NCBI GenBank assembly: GCA_013399855.1
Contig: VXAY01001314.1
Coordinates: 367,771-431,770 of the forward strand
Direction of reading: 5' to 3'
Length of the DNA: 64,000 bases
Source: Oxyruncus cristatus
Taxonomy: Eukaryota; Chordata; Aves; Passeriformes; Cotingidae
Both the position numbers and the translations under genes were made by a program. Below the pieces are notes generated by a model. It was given only the letters and a program-made list of their open reading frames with translations. It had not been told where the DNA came from and ran no database searches. Positions 35,160-49,212 of this stretch are shown here, piece after piece; positions within the stretch are counted from its first letter, which is position 1, and every line of letters starts with the position of its first letter.

Positions 35160-35450
35160 CAGTTTATCGATCGCACCTCAGTCAGGAGAGCTGCGGGCGC
35201 AGCGCTCTGAGCACGAGCAGCAGCGTGCTTAATGTGATTGAAAGGCAGTTAAAATGGCGGTGACCTTTTCAGGGGGAATTAGATTGCCTGCCAAGAGCGG
35301 TTAGAGGGAGTGATAACGCCAGCTTGAGGAAGCTGTCCAGTCTGCTTCAAAGGGAGAGAGACAGGGAAAGCAAGCTGGCAGCAAGTACCATTTAAAGCAC
35401 GAACCGCGCGATCTGATAGAACAGAGATTGCTGTCCTCTTTAGATATGAA
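35160..35450. promoter_or_regulatory. Putative regulatory block
   Basis: A GC-richer lead-in with several CpGs passes into a non-repetitive block with TTATCGATCG, GATTGAAAGG and an AAAATGGCGGTGACC (YY1-like, near 35251) motif. It could be an enhancer or a weak intronic promoter. No spliceable ORF was seen. Confidence 0.35.
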
Positions 35451-38400
35451 AGAATTGGAGAATTCTAGCTAAGTTCTCTCCACCTGCCCCGTCCTCCTCC
35501 CCTCCAGCTCCCCACCAAAAAGCTGCCTTCTCGGTGCAGTAGCAAGCTAGTCACCGCTGCTCTTCTGGGTTTCTTTTCCTTCAGCAGATCAGTTGCATCA
35601 AAAATAACACAGAAGAGAGAAAGACTTTGAAAATGTTAAAATGGCAAGCAGGGCATTTTCAGGGAAGGATACTTTCTAAGAAAGATCAACATGACAAGGA
35701 TCTGTCTGATAGACTGTGATACTCTTGAAGAAGGAGAAACACAGAGGGATTACTTAACTCTGAAGTTTCTCTTTGTTTCTCTGATATTTCTCTTTATTTC
35801 TCCATGCTGCCCTCCTCCCAAGCTAGCAAAGGGCTTGTATCTGTTTGGTAATGTCTTACCAAGGGAAAAGAACAGCACAACTTAGCATAGAGAGACTTAG
35901 TAAAGCCTTATAAGCTATAACAAACTACAGTTATCCTTGGGTGCCCATTTGCACTGGATATCATGTCATATACAATTAAGGCAGCTGCCTGGAAAGTGGG
36001 ACTGTATTAAAATGTCTAAAAGTTTCCAGTAAATGGCTTCAGTCCTACTGTCAGCTTTCTATTGCCAGAGAATCAAGATGAGCTTCAGTTTGAGCAGCAA
36101 GTGGTGTAGGCCAGCCTTCATCCACTGTGGGTTAGTTGTCCAAGAAAGAGCTTTGGGGCAATGGCTGTATGCTCCTCCAGTTTGTTGTCCTTCTAAATCC
36201 ATGCAGCATTAGAAGCATGCTCTCGGGTGTGAGGTCCTGGCATCAGATTCTGAGTGGATACTTTTCAGTTCAGCAGCAGGTGTTTGTGAACACAGCAACT
36301 TCTTGTGTCAGGTAACTGGCTGGTAGAAAGCTCTAAACAAAGAGGGAAAACTCAGTTGCGCTTCTCTGTGCAATTTCATGAACACAGAACTCTTAACACA
36401 AAAGTCGTAAAATCTGTGTTTGACACGTATGTGGAAACTGAACCATGGAGAAGCGTTTTCTCTAATGTTATAAAGATAGTAGCAAAGCTGGCAACAGATG
36501 TGAAAAGTCTTGTTCTAGAATGTCACCTGGTAGCCAGCTGTGCCCTCTTTTTCAGATAAAATATAATGAGACGTGCTGGAAAGCTTCAGAAGGCAAGGAG
36601 ACTTTCCCTTTTTCCGTGCCAGGAGGTTTAGGCTGCATTTAAGGTTATACCAGTAAGAGGGTATAAACTGATAAATGCAGCAAAAGCATTTGAGCTGTAC
36701 AGTAAAAGCGTGACTTCTCCTAAGAGACTCTGTGGGGAATGGAAGATGTCACTGACATATTTAGGCCTTTTGGAAGAGTGGAGTAGTAACTAGAATCATC
36801 TTCCTTATTTCTGTGTACATGAGCCAGAATTCAATCATTTTACTCTGGCAGGCTAAAGCAAACTTCAACTTGGATACCAAAGGAGTCTGTGGTAAGAGTA
36901 TTGGGAATCTTTGCTGTAATGAAATTCTTAATCTCCTCCCATTTAGCAAGAGCTCAGTTCAGTGCCTTTCTCTGCCACATTTCCAGTGTCAGCATCCCTC
37001 TCTGAGGTGAATGCATCTATACATCTGAGTATCCTTCCCAGCCTCTCCAGCCTGGTATTTCAGCCTTCCTGTATTTGGATTTTTACTTTCTGCTGGTCAT
37101 TTCTACCTGCTGTAAGCTTCTAAGTGGGCAAGATGTATAAATTCCATATTTCTCAAGTGCTTATTCTATGTCTGATCCCCCCTTTAGAGGGCTGCTAAGT
37201 CCCAGAGTACTAGCATACCTTACCTCAGCCCTTGTGTAAAATGATGGCAATCCTCGTAATCCCTCTGTTGCTGAAGGACAGTACTCTGGACTGGTCTGAC
37301 AGAGTAGCCCAACTGCTCCTTAATGTTTGCACCTCTCTTCTTTGAGAGAAAGTACTTGTCCATAAGGTAATAGTTGACCTAAAAATGCTAACAGGTCTGT
37401 TTGCTTAGTGTTGGATACAAAAATTGGATGGGCGGTACCTGGTTCTTTATCCACAGTTTGTGTCCGCATATATATGTGGCTAATAAATGTCTCTTGGGTA
37501 TTGTCCTGTATGTTAATACCAGAAGTTGACTCTACTGAGCAGGAAAAATAGATTAGAATAGTGTGTGATTTTAAAAAGAAAAAAAGTCCTACCTTACGTA
37601 CACAAGCCAGCATGACCCGCCGTGTAATTGATGCTCAGTGTCATGTGTGTTTAAAGTTCATATAATGCTTCAAGGAACAGCGTTTTCTTCATTGTGGAAC
37701 ACAAAGTAATGGGACTTGGCGAAGTAAAAATCATTTTAACTGAAAAAAAAAAAAGAAGTTGGGGTGTTTAGCTGTTAAAATTTCTTATTGTTGATTGTAC
37801 GTTTTTGTTAACTTAAATGCCCGCAAAAATGTAAGAATCTAATTTTTAATGCTCAAACTGCCAGAATGCATTAGCTGACAGGAGCACAATCAACCAAACC
37901 TTGCTGCTTGATTTGTGTAACACCAACAGCCACTCTAACCAGGGAAAGATTTTCTGTGGGAAGAAGAAGAATTCTCTCCGTTTCTCAGTATTACATATCG
38001 TATTTGGGGGATGAGTAAGGATGTCTGTCACCCACTTCCTAGACGAAGGAGGTTAAAAAGAAAACAGAAAATGTAGTTGTAACACCATGAAAATTGGCAG
38101 AGGGAGTAAGGGAGCAGCTAGAGCACCGGAAAGTACTCAATTTTTTGAAATAGACTGGGTTTCAAGTTGACAGCATCCCTTTAAACTTCAGTTTTACTAG
38201 ATCTTGGACAGCAGTTGCTCTGCAATCCAGTTTTCTAGTGGTCTGTCTGCTGTGGTTTTGAATCCCAGGCTTTTAGACAGTGATCTGATAATTTTTTAAT
38301 TCCTTTTCCCAAGTGCCTGCAGTTTTGCTAGAACTGCAACGTACTTCTTGGACACTCAGGTCAAACTTCAGCCTTAAGCACACAATAGTTGATTGACATG

Positions 38401-41400
38401 ATTTTAATAGCATTTTAGAATACAGTTGTTAAGTCAGAGGCAGTGAGATGTTTCTGAAGCAGAAAGGGAGCACAGGTCTCAGGGGCTCTAAACAGCTCCT
38501 GTCTCCGCGTGTCGCCTCTTACACGCGGCGGTGAAACGCATTATCGAGTAGTGCCCGGAAAGTGGCTAACTGCGTTTGACACACGCCAACTCCCTGCCTC
38601 CACACTGGATAATTGCATTGTCAACTGTTCAGCAAAGTGGCAGGTGACACTGCAGCCGGATTGATTGTCCTACTATGGAGGCTCCCAAGACTGTCAGCCA
38701 CCCAATCGATAGAGTTTACACAAGACACTGTGACTGCATCTGTAACTAATTTCAGTTTGAACCTCGCAGGATGCGGCTGTCCCTGTTTCCTGGCCTCTCT
38801 TCTTTGCTTGCATCTTCTCCCTGGACGAGGAAGTTGTTTTTCCACTGAAAGCCTGGTTTTATTTCTTGTTTTGGAGCTGGAAGTGAAGAAATCAATGGTG
38901 TGTTTTGTGGTTTCAGAGTTGAGGGCATTACAGCACATGGCTAACTAGCAGCTCCAGTTTTGCAATCAATAGGCTGATCAATTGATTAAATTAGCACTGA
39001 TTTTTCTTTCTTCTTTCCAACCTAGAAAAGAATTAGTTTGGGGGGGAAGAGCACATGTGTTTGGCCTGTGAAATTTAGCCCTTGGTTTTTACAGTCCTTG
39101 GTTGCCTTTCCCCCATGAATACAGTCTCTGTGCTCATCATTATTTAAAGCAAACTGCATCGAGCCCTGCCACTGGCAGCGGCCCGATGTAAGCCAGGGTG
39201 TCACTTTCAGCTGTTCACCAGCCCTGCTGCTTCATGCTCGGCTGCCTTAGAAAAGTCATCCTGCAAGCTCTGCTGTGCTGTTTTATTATTGGCAAAGCTG
39301 CGACATTCCTGTGATCCCTGTCAGTGGTGCTTATTGATCCAGTGATGTGAATCTGCTTAGTGATTCAAGATTACTTTAATTCTCCCTCTTCCTTTTTTGT
39401 TTGCTTCCACCCTCTCCCCAGGGGAACAAAAGCTTTCAGATCCACCTTTCCCTGACTGTGGAAAACGAGCTGTAGCTGCAAAGACCATGGCTGTTGCTGC
39501 TGCTTTTGTACTTCAGCTCCAGGTTTTGAAGAGCAGCCTTTGAGACAGACCTGGGGCTGTCCTCACCTTAGTGCATCAGGCCAGCACGAGGCTCTAGGAG
39601 GTAGCCGTGAATGGCCACACCAGATCAGACCTTTGGTCTGAGTGCCATTTTCCATCTGCAGCCATGATCTGTACCTGATGGGTTACAAGAGCCGTAAAAG
39701 ACATCTCTGGAATACTCCTCAATGCTGCAAGGGGTTGGGAAGCCTCTTCCCTGAGCCTTGCAGCAGCTGGCTCTCACCCTGTACAGCAGGGCTTGCCTGC
39801 CCTTTGTTCAGCACACTGCTGCAAAAATTATTTTAGTGGTCGTAAAATTATATGGCCCCTTTCTTTAAAGGCAGCTGTTTCTGTGATCTGTTAGCGAAGA
39901 TCATTGCAAGCATCCACACCAGTAAGCAGTCAGGTCTCTGGCAGCCCATTTGTGCCTCTCTGAGAGCTAATAGACGGCATCAGATGGATGCAGCTGCTGT
40001 TTCAGGTGTGTGCTGTAACGACACATTTGGGTGTCAGTTTTCCAGGTGAATCACTGGTTTGCTTTAAATGGATCTGGCCCCAGAGAGATGAAACCCTTGT
40101 CTTGTAAGCAGCTTTTCTTGGCCTCTGAATGTAATTTTTGTCAGCAGCAGGCTGGGAATGTCACCAGAACTATTCTGTAGCTGTTTGTGCTAGGAAAACG
40201 TGGGGGAATAATTTCACAGTCCAGAAATAAGGCTGGGGAGGTATTACAGATCTGTAGAAAGGCCTCTGTTCGACATGGCCTCATCTCTGCCTTCCTCTTG
40301 CTTTCCAGAATCTTTGATGGCTTTCTCTTTTTTCCCAAATGCCTTTTACAATAAAAGGGCATCCAGGCCACCTTGTCCTCTTAGCAGTAGTTTGGGATAC
40401 TTCAGCAGATGATGAAATAAACCCAGTTTAGAGCCATTCTCAGGAAGTATGTGAGGCCTGGCCGTGAGTCTGCATAAACTACTTTTATTGCCTTCATTGT
40501 TTTTACTCTCCAAGAAGCCAACGAGTGACATTTCGGTAAGAAAATACAGTGAACGTGCTGGAAAGGGAGGTTGTACAGAAGGGGGTCACTGCAAGGAGTG
40601 TAATTAGCAAAGGCTGCAGTTCTGGAGATTTATGGGAGGCTTTTTTTCTTCTTTCCTGAACGCGTGTAAATTACCTGCAAACAGAATGAATGCTTCTTCC
40701 TGGCCAAAACAGGCCCCAGTAGAGCTGTATGCCCCTGAGATGGATTTGAATTTAGACCCTTTTACAGAACTTAGGCAAAATTCTGGATTTCTAGAATATT
40801 TCCAGTATAGATTTGACACCCCCCTCCCCCCATTCCTTGGGGGCCAAACCAGAGAAATGTTAGTAACCCAGGTGAGTTTTTGGTCCTCTGCATGAATAGC
40901 ATCTGGTAGCTGCATTCATAATGGTGGTGCAAATAATAATAGCGACATCTTAGTTTTCTTCCTTGGCTTTGTTTGAGTGATGATTAAATGTAAACATATA
41001 ATTAAATGTATACAAAACAGCTGGACACCAAAACTGACTTATCTGCCCAGACAGGAGTTGAGGAACAGAGGTGGGGCACAGTAAATCTGTGCTTTCCTAC
41101 CTGTGCTCATGAAATTAGGCTCATTTTGGGTCTTCAGTGGTCTCGTTGTCTTACCGTTCTACCCCTAAGACTGCCAGTCTCCATGTGAGCTCGTGCCTGT
41201 GCAGGAGCCAGCAGTGCTGCCAGCACCTGAAGCAGCATATGTTGTCACTTTGACCATCTGCCACTGAATGTGATGGAGAAAAGGAAGGACTTGAATGTGA
41301 AGTCCTTTTATCTGTTGTGTGAATCTGCTTATATATCATGTTAATGACTCTCGATCTTAGCCTGGGCCACCGCTCACTTGAGAGATCTTGAGGTGACCGG

Positions 41401-44400
41401 TCATCGGGGGAATTGCACACAGGAGGTGAGATTTGAGAAGCAGTGCAGAGGTCAGAGAGGATGCTTAGGCATAGGAGATGACTTAGGAGAAAGAAAAGTG
41501 CTATGACGACTTACAAAAAGGGGAAGGAAAGGATTTCTGGTGAGATTTATCTCCAGCCATTATTAACAGGGTGTGAAGTGTTTTCTCCTTCAAACTCAGC
41601 TGTTCCTGTAGCCTGGCAGTGCTTGCAGCTGACAGCAGTGTAGAGGCAGGCAAATTTTTTCTGCTTTTCAGACCTCTGAGTCAGTATTTCAAAAACACCA
41701 TTGCCTGTGTAGAGTACCTAAATTTTTCAGAAACTGCCTTGAATTGGTGCTCAGGCAGACTGCTCTGAGGCCAGCCCAAGCAAAGAAAGCTGTGTACACA
41801 GTGCTAGGTAAGTGATGTTGATAGGTACATTCTGATTGATGGGCGAGTTTGTCTCCCAAACTGTCACAGGGTTTATAGAGGTGCCACTCAATACCAGTGC
41901 TGGAATTGCTTGTCAGAGCACCTGGCTACAAGAGCAATGGGGATTGGAGACAGAGCTGTAACTTTGTTTTTTCTCTGCTTAGTGGCCCTGGCGTCTGACC
42001 TGCCTGCTCACTCCTGTTTGTCTGGACCATAAGGAGGCAGCTGGGATTAAGACTGTCAGAGAATCGTGCTGCTTTAGCATCAGAAGGCTAATTGTATCAG
42101 GGCTGGCAGCCTATGACAAGTGGTTGCCTCCTACCAAATGCACAGCAAGAGCAAAAAGTTATTCAACAAGGAACAGCAGCATTATAGGAGAGGCTGCATT
42201 GGGTTTGTTCTTTTTGCGTCTGAAAGCAGCGTTTCCAAATTCACAGGTGGAATTACGTCCCTCAGGCCTTGGATGACTCCAAAGAGTCACAGCTGCTTCT
42301 GTGAATAACAGGTCGTGTCTCTTATGAATTCCTAGGTCAAACTCGCAACTTAACATTCAGTTGTCGGATTTCACTTCATTAACACGTGGGGCTGAAGTTC
42401 TGGTGTGGAGCGTTGACCTCTGGATAGCAGCGCTGGCTCTAGAGGTCCGCTCTGGGCAGTGTTGCTGATGGCTGTGAATTACTGCGTGACCTTCAGAAGC
42501 CAAGCCTTGCTGGAGGAACCCTTCCCTGTTCCCAGTGCACTCTACTGAATTGCAAATCACCCAAGTGTAGTGGTAGGGGGTCTTCTGGAAGCTCCTGTTC
42601 TCCTCTAATAGGTCCAAAACAATGCTGTTGCAAAGGCCATTTTATTCCGCTCTGCCCTCTGTGCTCCGTTTCATGTTTTCCTTGCTCCTGGATGGCAGCG
42701 TACACCACCGGCAGGAGCTGGAAGTTGTGAGCCCTCTTTACATTTGGGCTGAGTTTGTGAGAAGCAGGTGTGATCCTTTTGGGCCTTCCTTGCATTTAGT
42801 GGTCCTCTTAATCCATTTATAACAGCACTTGTCCAGAAATCTGGTTTGAATGAGCCTGAGATGAATGAATAATGTCAAGCAGTTCAGACGTCAAATATTT
42901 GAACAGCTGCGTGGGTGTTTTCACTGGCTTTGTGCATGGAAGCAACCCCGGGAAGTTAGACAAGGAGGGTCAGGTTGAAATTGTGGCACCAAATGCCATC
43001 CCACTGGAACTGGCCTCAAACTCCATCCCTGCTACAGAAGAAGCGGCATTAGGATTCTGATGTCAGGCCATTCATTCCACAGGTGATGCTGGGCCAAGCT
43101 TTCCATCCTGTCCTTTGTTGTTCTCTTGTGTGCAGGGGCAGTACTGGGTTTTATGGATCTTGATTCACATCAGAAACGTATTTCATGGGTGTTGTTTCTC
43201 TTTTTTTTTTCCTAAAGCAGCTTCTGAAGTCCTAAAGCTGATAGCACAGCTTATATTCAGAGTATTTTCTGGATTCACAGAGGTTGCTTTGGTTAGCATA
43301 CAGTTTCTGAATTGGGGAGGTTTTTTTCCATACTGCAGTGGACTGCACTTGTTCATGTCAAAAAAAAAAAAATCCATATTTATTGAAAAACTGAGTTGGA
43401 TCACCTCACTGTGCCTTCCTTTAGGGCATCAGTCTGGGAGTCCTTGTTTGATTAGAAAAGAAGATGTACCCTTCTCATGCCCCTGATCTTAACCTATGAA
43501 CTTCTCTACTGCTGTGCCCTCCTCTCTGACTGAAAGGCTCTATCAGATCATCCCAGTGTGTATCTGCCATTGCAACACGTACTATCCAAACCCTCCCCCT
43601 TGTACCCCTCCCTGTGTGCAGAGCATAGTACTCTGTTGGCAATGCAGTGGTTCCTGTTATAGAGATGGATTCAGCAAAAGCTCTGGAGTATTTTCCTTTC
43701 AGACTTAAAAGGGATTTTCTTAAGTACAAAGGTTTTGAGAGCAAGGACACCAGGATTCTGAAGTCAAGGTGCCTTAATATTTGTAACCTGTATTGCAGTA
43801 AGCAGATCTTCTTGTCTTAAGCTCTAGCCATAAACCACTAGTTGGCTTGAGTCACTTGGAAACAAAATTGATGGAAAGGTACACGTTTGTTGTGTGCTTG
43901 GCATCCTTGCATAGAAAGGGACACAGGCACTTACATTCACTCTTTTGGACACCTTCCCCCACCAACCAAGGCACTTGCTCCAAGTATTCATTGTCTGGCT
44001 AACGTTCAGATCACCTCCTGGGACTGGCCAAGTCACAGCTCCAGCTTTACATGATTTGTGTTTCCCACAGCTACAAGAAAAATGAAGACCTGTGTGTCCA
44101 AAGTTTATGGCCTTTGAGAAGTGATGGGCTAAAGTAATGCCAGGTGCAGGGGATGGTGTTACTGCAGGTTAAATGCCATGCCTATAAATTACCACCCCGT
44201 CGCCCACTCTTGACTTTTAAAGCAGCTTTGAAAGACTGTCCAGCTTCTTTGACAGGTCTCTCTTGCTCCTCTAAATCTTCTCCCAAACATTGTGATGAAC
44301 TGAATGAGTCAAGATTTACTAGATGAGCCGTTGCAGCAAGAGGAGGCAGCTCGTGACACGTGTTGGCTGGAAGCATAAAGCCAGTCTGAAACACCCTACC

Positions 44401-46254
44401 AGAGGTCTACTGGAAGAGAACTGCCCTAGTGACACCACAGGGCTGACCTGCAAGGATGACTCCTGCATTGTTGGTGCTGCTTCTCTTACCTCTGCTAAAA
44501 ATTAAGTCTGGCAATTACTTGAAAGTAAAAGGTAGTTTATGCTTCTAGGGAAAGGTTAGTCTTAAAATCGCTGTCGTGCTACAGCTATCACTCGTTAAGA
44601 ACCTTCTTGGTATTCAGGGAAGAGAAATATCAAATCCATATAAACAAATTTTATTGGGGGCTTAATGAATCAGCGAGAGCATCCATTCCTAGAGAGCCAC
44701 AGTAAAGAACTGTGTCTACATGGTGTCCTTGGAAATGAGACCTTTGCTTTGCCCTGCTCTCTGCACAGATGCAGACTGTTATATACTGATTTATATATAT
44801 AATATAGTTCCCTCCTATGGGCTTGTGTAAGTGTGCTGAACAGGCTCAGACGTCTGTAGCACTAAAAAGGCTGCCCTAATGCTTTGGAATGTCGTCATTC
44901 TTCATACATGTATATAATATTCAGTGCTCCTGCAATAATTTTTGCCTGCATTCTGCATTTAGAACCACGTTCACGGTGCAGGAACGTACCCCTTTTGGGG
45001 CATTTGTACAAGGCCAAGGTGACATCTGCCTTACTCTTTCAGTGTTTGCAGTTGGGACATGCTCCCTGGTCTACCACAAGCTTGGGTCACCAGGCATCTG
45101 GATGGTCCTTCAGGCTCCAGCAGGTACCTCTGTCTGAGCCAGATGTAAGTGAAGGAGTACTGAAGGCAGGTGAAGTGAGCACATTTCTGTCTGAAAAGTT
45201 TATGTCCCTGAACAGCTTAGTTCTGTTGCAGAATTGAACACAAAAGAGGACCTTCCAACACTCTGGGGTTCAGGAGAGCTTTGCTTAATGTCCAGTCTCG
45301 TGGGAGAAAGTACATTCAACGTTAGCTCTCATAAAGAGTAAATATATGTCCTCTGTAGTTTCCCTTCTATTAATAAACCTTTGACAGCAAATACCATGTG
45401 AAGATTAATCTTTGTAGGTGTTTGGGCAGATTCAATTAAAAGAACCCTGGGTACAGTTTGCAGTAACAGTCAACAAAATGCTTGGGAACCAAAATAAATG
45501 TATAAATTGTTAGGAAGCGGTAATTGTTGCGCAGTCAGTCTCAGGTGGAACTGTAAATGCTTCCTTCCTGCTGGAGTTGGGACTGGTTGTGTGCCTGACC
45601 CACCTGTGCTGGAAGAGCAGAACTCTCGATGAGTTGCATTGGAATTTGCTCATATAAGAAGTGCTTGTAAGGAGCTGTTAATGACTGTGAAGTCTTATTT
45701 TTATTTTTTTTTTCCCCCTCTTCTAGAAACAGGTTTGCTGTTCTTAAGTGTATTAAGTTGGAAAAATCTAAACCATGACTAAATGCATTTTAAAAAGAAA
45801 AAGATATTTCTGATATTTTGATATTTCTGTATTTTAGCCTTTCCCTGCCCTCTGCATCTGAATTAAAGACTAATTCAGAATGTCCACGTGGCCTTCTCTT
45901 ACCTGCTAATAGTGTAGATTTTGTGTTAACTGTTTCTGTGAAAAATCAGTCTTGCCTATTTTGCTTCATTGTTTTTTCTGCTTTTGAGAGAGACCCTTAC
46001 ATTTTAAAATAATTTATATGGAGCTAAAGATCAGGAATACTTGATTTTAAATGTTGGGAGGCATTTAGAGCATAAAATCTAAGAAGTTAGAGCATTTCTT
46101 TGAGTGTTCTTGTGCAGTCTTTGGAGGTGGTACCTTTTATGAAGCTGTGAAGAGTAAAGGACATCATGCAGACTGGTGCTGCAGCACCATTCTTAGGAGA
46201 TCTACACTTTATCTCCAGTTTAGATGCTCATCCACGTGTTTTGTTTTCCTTCAG

Positions 46255-46351
46255 GTTCTGGGTTTATCATGTGCAGTGGCAAGGAGAATCCAGACAGCGA
46301 CGCTGACCTGGATGTGGATGGAGACGACACACTTGAATACGGGAAACCACA
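46255..46351 (+). CDS. RNF220: RNF220 coding exon (97 nt), acidic segment
   Basis: The acceptor is TTTTCCTTCAG. The exon completes glycine and then encodes SGFIMCSGKENPDSDADLDV followed by DGDDTLEYGKP, a highly acidic stretch typical of RNF220. The only donor that restores the known order is ACA|GTATCG after 46351: CA joins G from 47401 to make glutamine before YTEADV. That donor is weak (A at -1, C at +5). Reading through it would add YRF and a stop, so intron retention would truncate the protein before the RING domain. Confidence 0.94.
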
Positions 46352-47400
46352 GTATCGTTTTTGAAAGGCTCTTATGAGAGGGAACCCAGAGGTGCATCTG
46401 CAGCTACCCTTCATACAGCACTGCCTCGGGAAGTGATGGATAATCTGTGTCCAGCACTACTGGAAATGATACAACCTTCTCCAGTTACCATGTTATTTGA
46501 ACTAGGAGGGATTCCCAGTTACTCCCTTTGAGATCTTTCTGTTGATGCAGCACTACTTCAGACCTGGTTGAAGTCTGGAGGAGACATTGCAGGGGATCAG
46601 TTAATCTTTCTTTATGCTGTTCCATAAGCAATCTGTTGTGTCCATCCAGGTTTCTTCCATATGGATAGCTTTTCCTGCTCCATGGGTAGGAATTGAGTTT
46701 ATTTTCCACAGGACACCCTTTTTTCTCAGGGGTTTTGTTCAGTAAGCACTTCTCACCTTCTCCTCTGACAGACTGATTTTTATTTTTTTTTATCTTTCAT
46801 TAAATAGTTTATGGGCAGATCTATCATTAAGGGAATTTCTGTAATTTGGGAGATCGTTACTCTTGTCAACTGTTATTTGGGGGTTTCTCTATCTGGGAGC
46901 CAGGCTCTTTGGACACAGCTCTGGGAGAGCTGTGGGCAGACTTCTGCCCTGCAGCAGCTGTAACAACCATCAAGAAGAAATTCCTGCAAGGCTTCTGGCA
47001 GACACTGCCTGAACTGTAATGAGGAGCAGTGTATAGCTATGGAATTAGGTTTTATTGAAATCTGTACCAGCATTTAAGATTGAAGCCCCGACCCTTAACT
47101 GGTAAAAGATCTCTGCACCTCAGACAGAAATACTGGAATTGTTCAGGTTAGGCTTGCAGGGGTTGAGGAATTGATTTTCCCCTTCTAAGAGGCTGTGGCA
47201 TTAATGTTACTCTCAAAAGACTTTGCTGTTTCCTTCCTTCTAAAACAAAACTTTAATCCAGAGTTTAAAAGCAAGCCCCTTCATGGTTACCAGCCCCTCT
47301 TCTTTTGAGGTGTTCCCAGTTGGAATTAATTCGGTATCCCAGATAGTGTCCCAACCATCTCTGCAGCAAGGCTGTGTGTTCCTTAACCCCTTGTGCTCAG
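46352..47400 (+). other. RNF220: RNF220 intron
   Basis: This is a 1.0-kb intron beginning GTATCG and ending CCTTGTGCTCAG. Reading from the upstream exon meets an in-frame stop within the first dozen bases. Nothing else was identified. Confidence 0.85.
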
Positions 47401-47487
47401 GTACACAGAGGCAGACGTTATCCCTTGCACTGGAGAAGAGCCAGGTGAAGCCAAAGAAAGGGAGGCGCTCCGAGGTGCTGTTTTAAA
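47401..47487 (+). CDS. RNF220: RNF220 coding exon (87 nt)
   Basis: The acceptor is TTGTGCTCAG and the donor AA|GTGAGT. The first G completes glutamine, and the last AA starts the asparagine codon finished at 49157. It encodes YTEADVIPCTGEEPGEAKER followed by EALRGAVL, an acidic and then helix-prone segment matching RNF220 residue for residue as I remember it. It lies between the acidic exon and the PSTRITPEFSKWASD segment, upstream of the expected coiled coil. It would be present in all isoforms. Confidence 0.96.
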
Positions 47488-49156
47488 GTGAGTATCATGC
47501 CTTTCTAAATCACTTCAATTACTTTTGAGGAATCTCAGTTTGTGGAAAATCTTCATTCACCTGAGTGAACGAGAGACTTACAAAGAGGCAAAGTCTGACA
47601 GATGGGTCTCCGTTTCTACCTGTGCAGCCTCAACGAAACTTCCCTGCACACTCTCCCTCCCTGAGCCACCCCACTGCCCAGGCAGTGCAGTCTTTGCCCT
47701 GAACAGTGTTGGACAGAAGATGATGCTGATGTACTAAGGCATCATCTTGCTTGACGATTAAATGTGGTCTCTTAGTAGTACGGTGTGAACCTTCCCAAAT
47801 CTTGTTCAGCACAGTAGGAGTCTGGCACCAAGGCTGTGGTTTCATTGCATCCCATTACATGTTGTGGCATGTGCAAATAAATCCTTCTATATTCAGCTTT
47901 GGATTGGGGCAGGATGTGTGCTCTGCCCACATACATGTGTGGAGAATGAAGGCAGCCAGCATTCAGGGCAGTTGGGGAAGCATTCCAGGTAAATGAAATG
48001 AGTCTTACCAGGGAGCTAGGATTGCTTTCTAAGCCCTATGCCCTGCATAAAACATGACTTAAATTACCCCTCTGTCTCTTTCACTGAGTGATCCTGTGAG
48101 GTCAAGGTTGAAGGGATTGATAGAGCAGTGAAATGAAGTTTTCTTACTGCTTAGCCTATTGCAAACACTAGTTCAAAATTAGGTTTCGCTCCACAGAAAA
48201 GTGGCATTTGCCACAGTGGATCCAAACCATTGGTCCATTCAATACTTTGCTAACCATGCTAGTCCAAAGGCCAGGCCTCAAAGATGCTGAACCTCCTTCA
48301 CAGCCAGGACTGTGGTGTTGTAGCAAGAAGATACTGGATTATCAGTGGCCGTGGACACTTAGTGCTTGGTGAGACAACTGAGGACCTGAGGCCAGGAGAC
48401 CCAAGTCCTTCGTGTGGCTTGCACCTAACACATTGTTTTGTTGTTTGGGCAAGGTCCTTGCATGTTTCCTGGGCTTTTTTGCCCATCTCTAAAACAGGAG
48501 AGGTGATGTTGTTTGTAAAAGCACTTTGAAATTCTGGTGAGTTTCTGTAGAAGTGCAGTGGTGTAGCTGAAGCCATGAAGCCTGTGTTCCCTGTGAGTGC
48601 AGCTGTCTTGGCACGGAGAGCTAAAACGTCCTACACTCACAGCCTGTTCAGAGGATTCCTTCCTCTTACAGTCTCTCTTACTGGCTTGCAGGTGAATGTA
48701 CAGGTTTAGGACTTGTCTGTACTTCAGTGCTGCTGTTATTCAAATGGGAAGATGGAAAAGATGGGGCTTATGAAGGTGTAAAGTTATTCCTAAAGGGAGA
48801 AGCTATTGCAACGCAGTGGATTTCTGTTCACAAGTAAAGTTCATCTTTGAAACGGTGCATTCAAAAATGAGCCTTAGGTCACAGGTGCTGTTTGAATCCC
48901 AAGCCTTCAGTCAGCATCACAACCCCTGTGAGATTATGCAGAGGCCACAGCTGGAAGTGCAGGCAGGGAGAACACTGCTAGAAATGTGGAGTAGCACAAA
49001 AACATCTCCCGCGGCCAACCATGCGCTCGTGTTTTGAAGCCTAGACTGATGGATAGAAGTATTGAGAGACAAGTGGTGGGTGGAAGGGGTATCTCTTTTC
49101 TGAGCAGCAAAATTTTCCATATTCAACCTTTAGCATTCTGCCCTTTTCTCTTTTAG
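47488..49156 (+). other. RNF220: RNF220 intron
   Basis: This is a 1.7-kb intron from GTGAGT to TTTTCTCTTTTAG, of ordinary composition. No further feature is supported. Confidence 0.85.
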
Positions 49157-49212
49157 TGGTGGCACACCCAGTACTCGAATAACACCGGAGTTTTCTAAAT
49201 GGGCCAGCGACG
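49157..49212 (+). CDS. RNF220: RNF220 coding exon (56 nt)
   Basis: The acceptor is CTCTTTTAG and the donor ACG|GTGAGT. The first T completes asparagine and the last G begins a codon finished in the next exon. It encodes GGTPSTRITPEFSKWASD, which matches RNF220; I remember proline where this sequence has threonine in the human GG-P-S-T segment. It is a short linker exon whose threonine/serine-proline content suggests possible phosphorylation (inference). Confidence 0.96.

Larger units (their letters stand above)
30453..46254 (+). other. RNF220: RNF220 intron (15.8 kb)
   Basis: This is the longest intron lying wholly inside the window, from GTGCGC to GTTTTCCTTCAG. It contains regulatory-looking blocks at about 31030-31300, 33060-33330 and 35160-35450, a T16 run at 34421-34436 and a small CpG-richer spot near 38500-38570. 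ORFs are short and lack splice context. No other gene was recognised. Confidence 0.85.

Noticed and set aside
46255..46363. Alternative end of the acidic exon at a YRF-stop (terminal exon)
   Set aside because: A usable donor after 46351 restores the full RNF220 order with the exon at 47401, so the stop is simply intron sequence.
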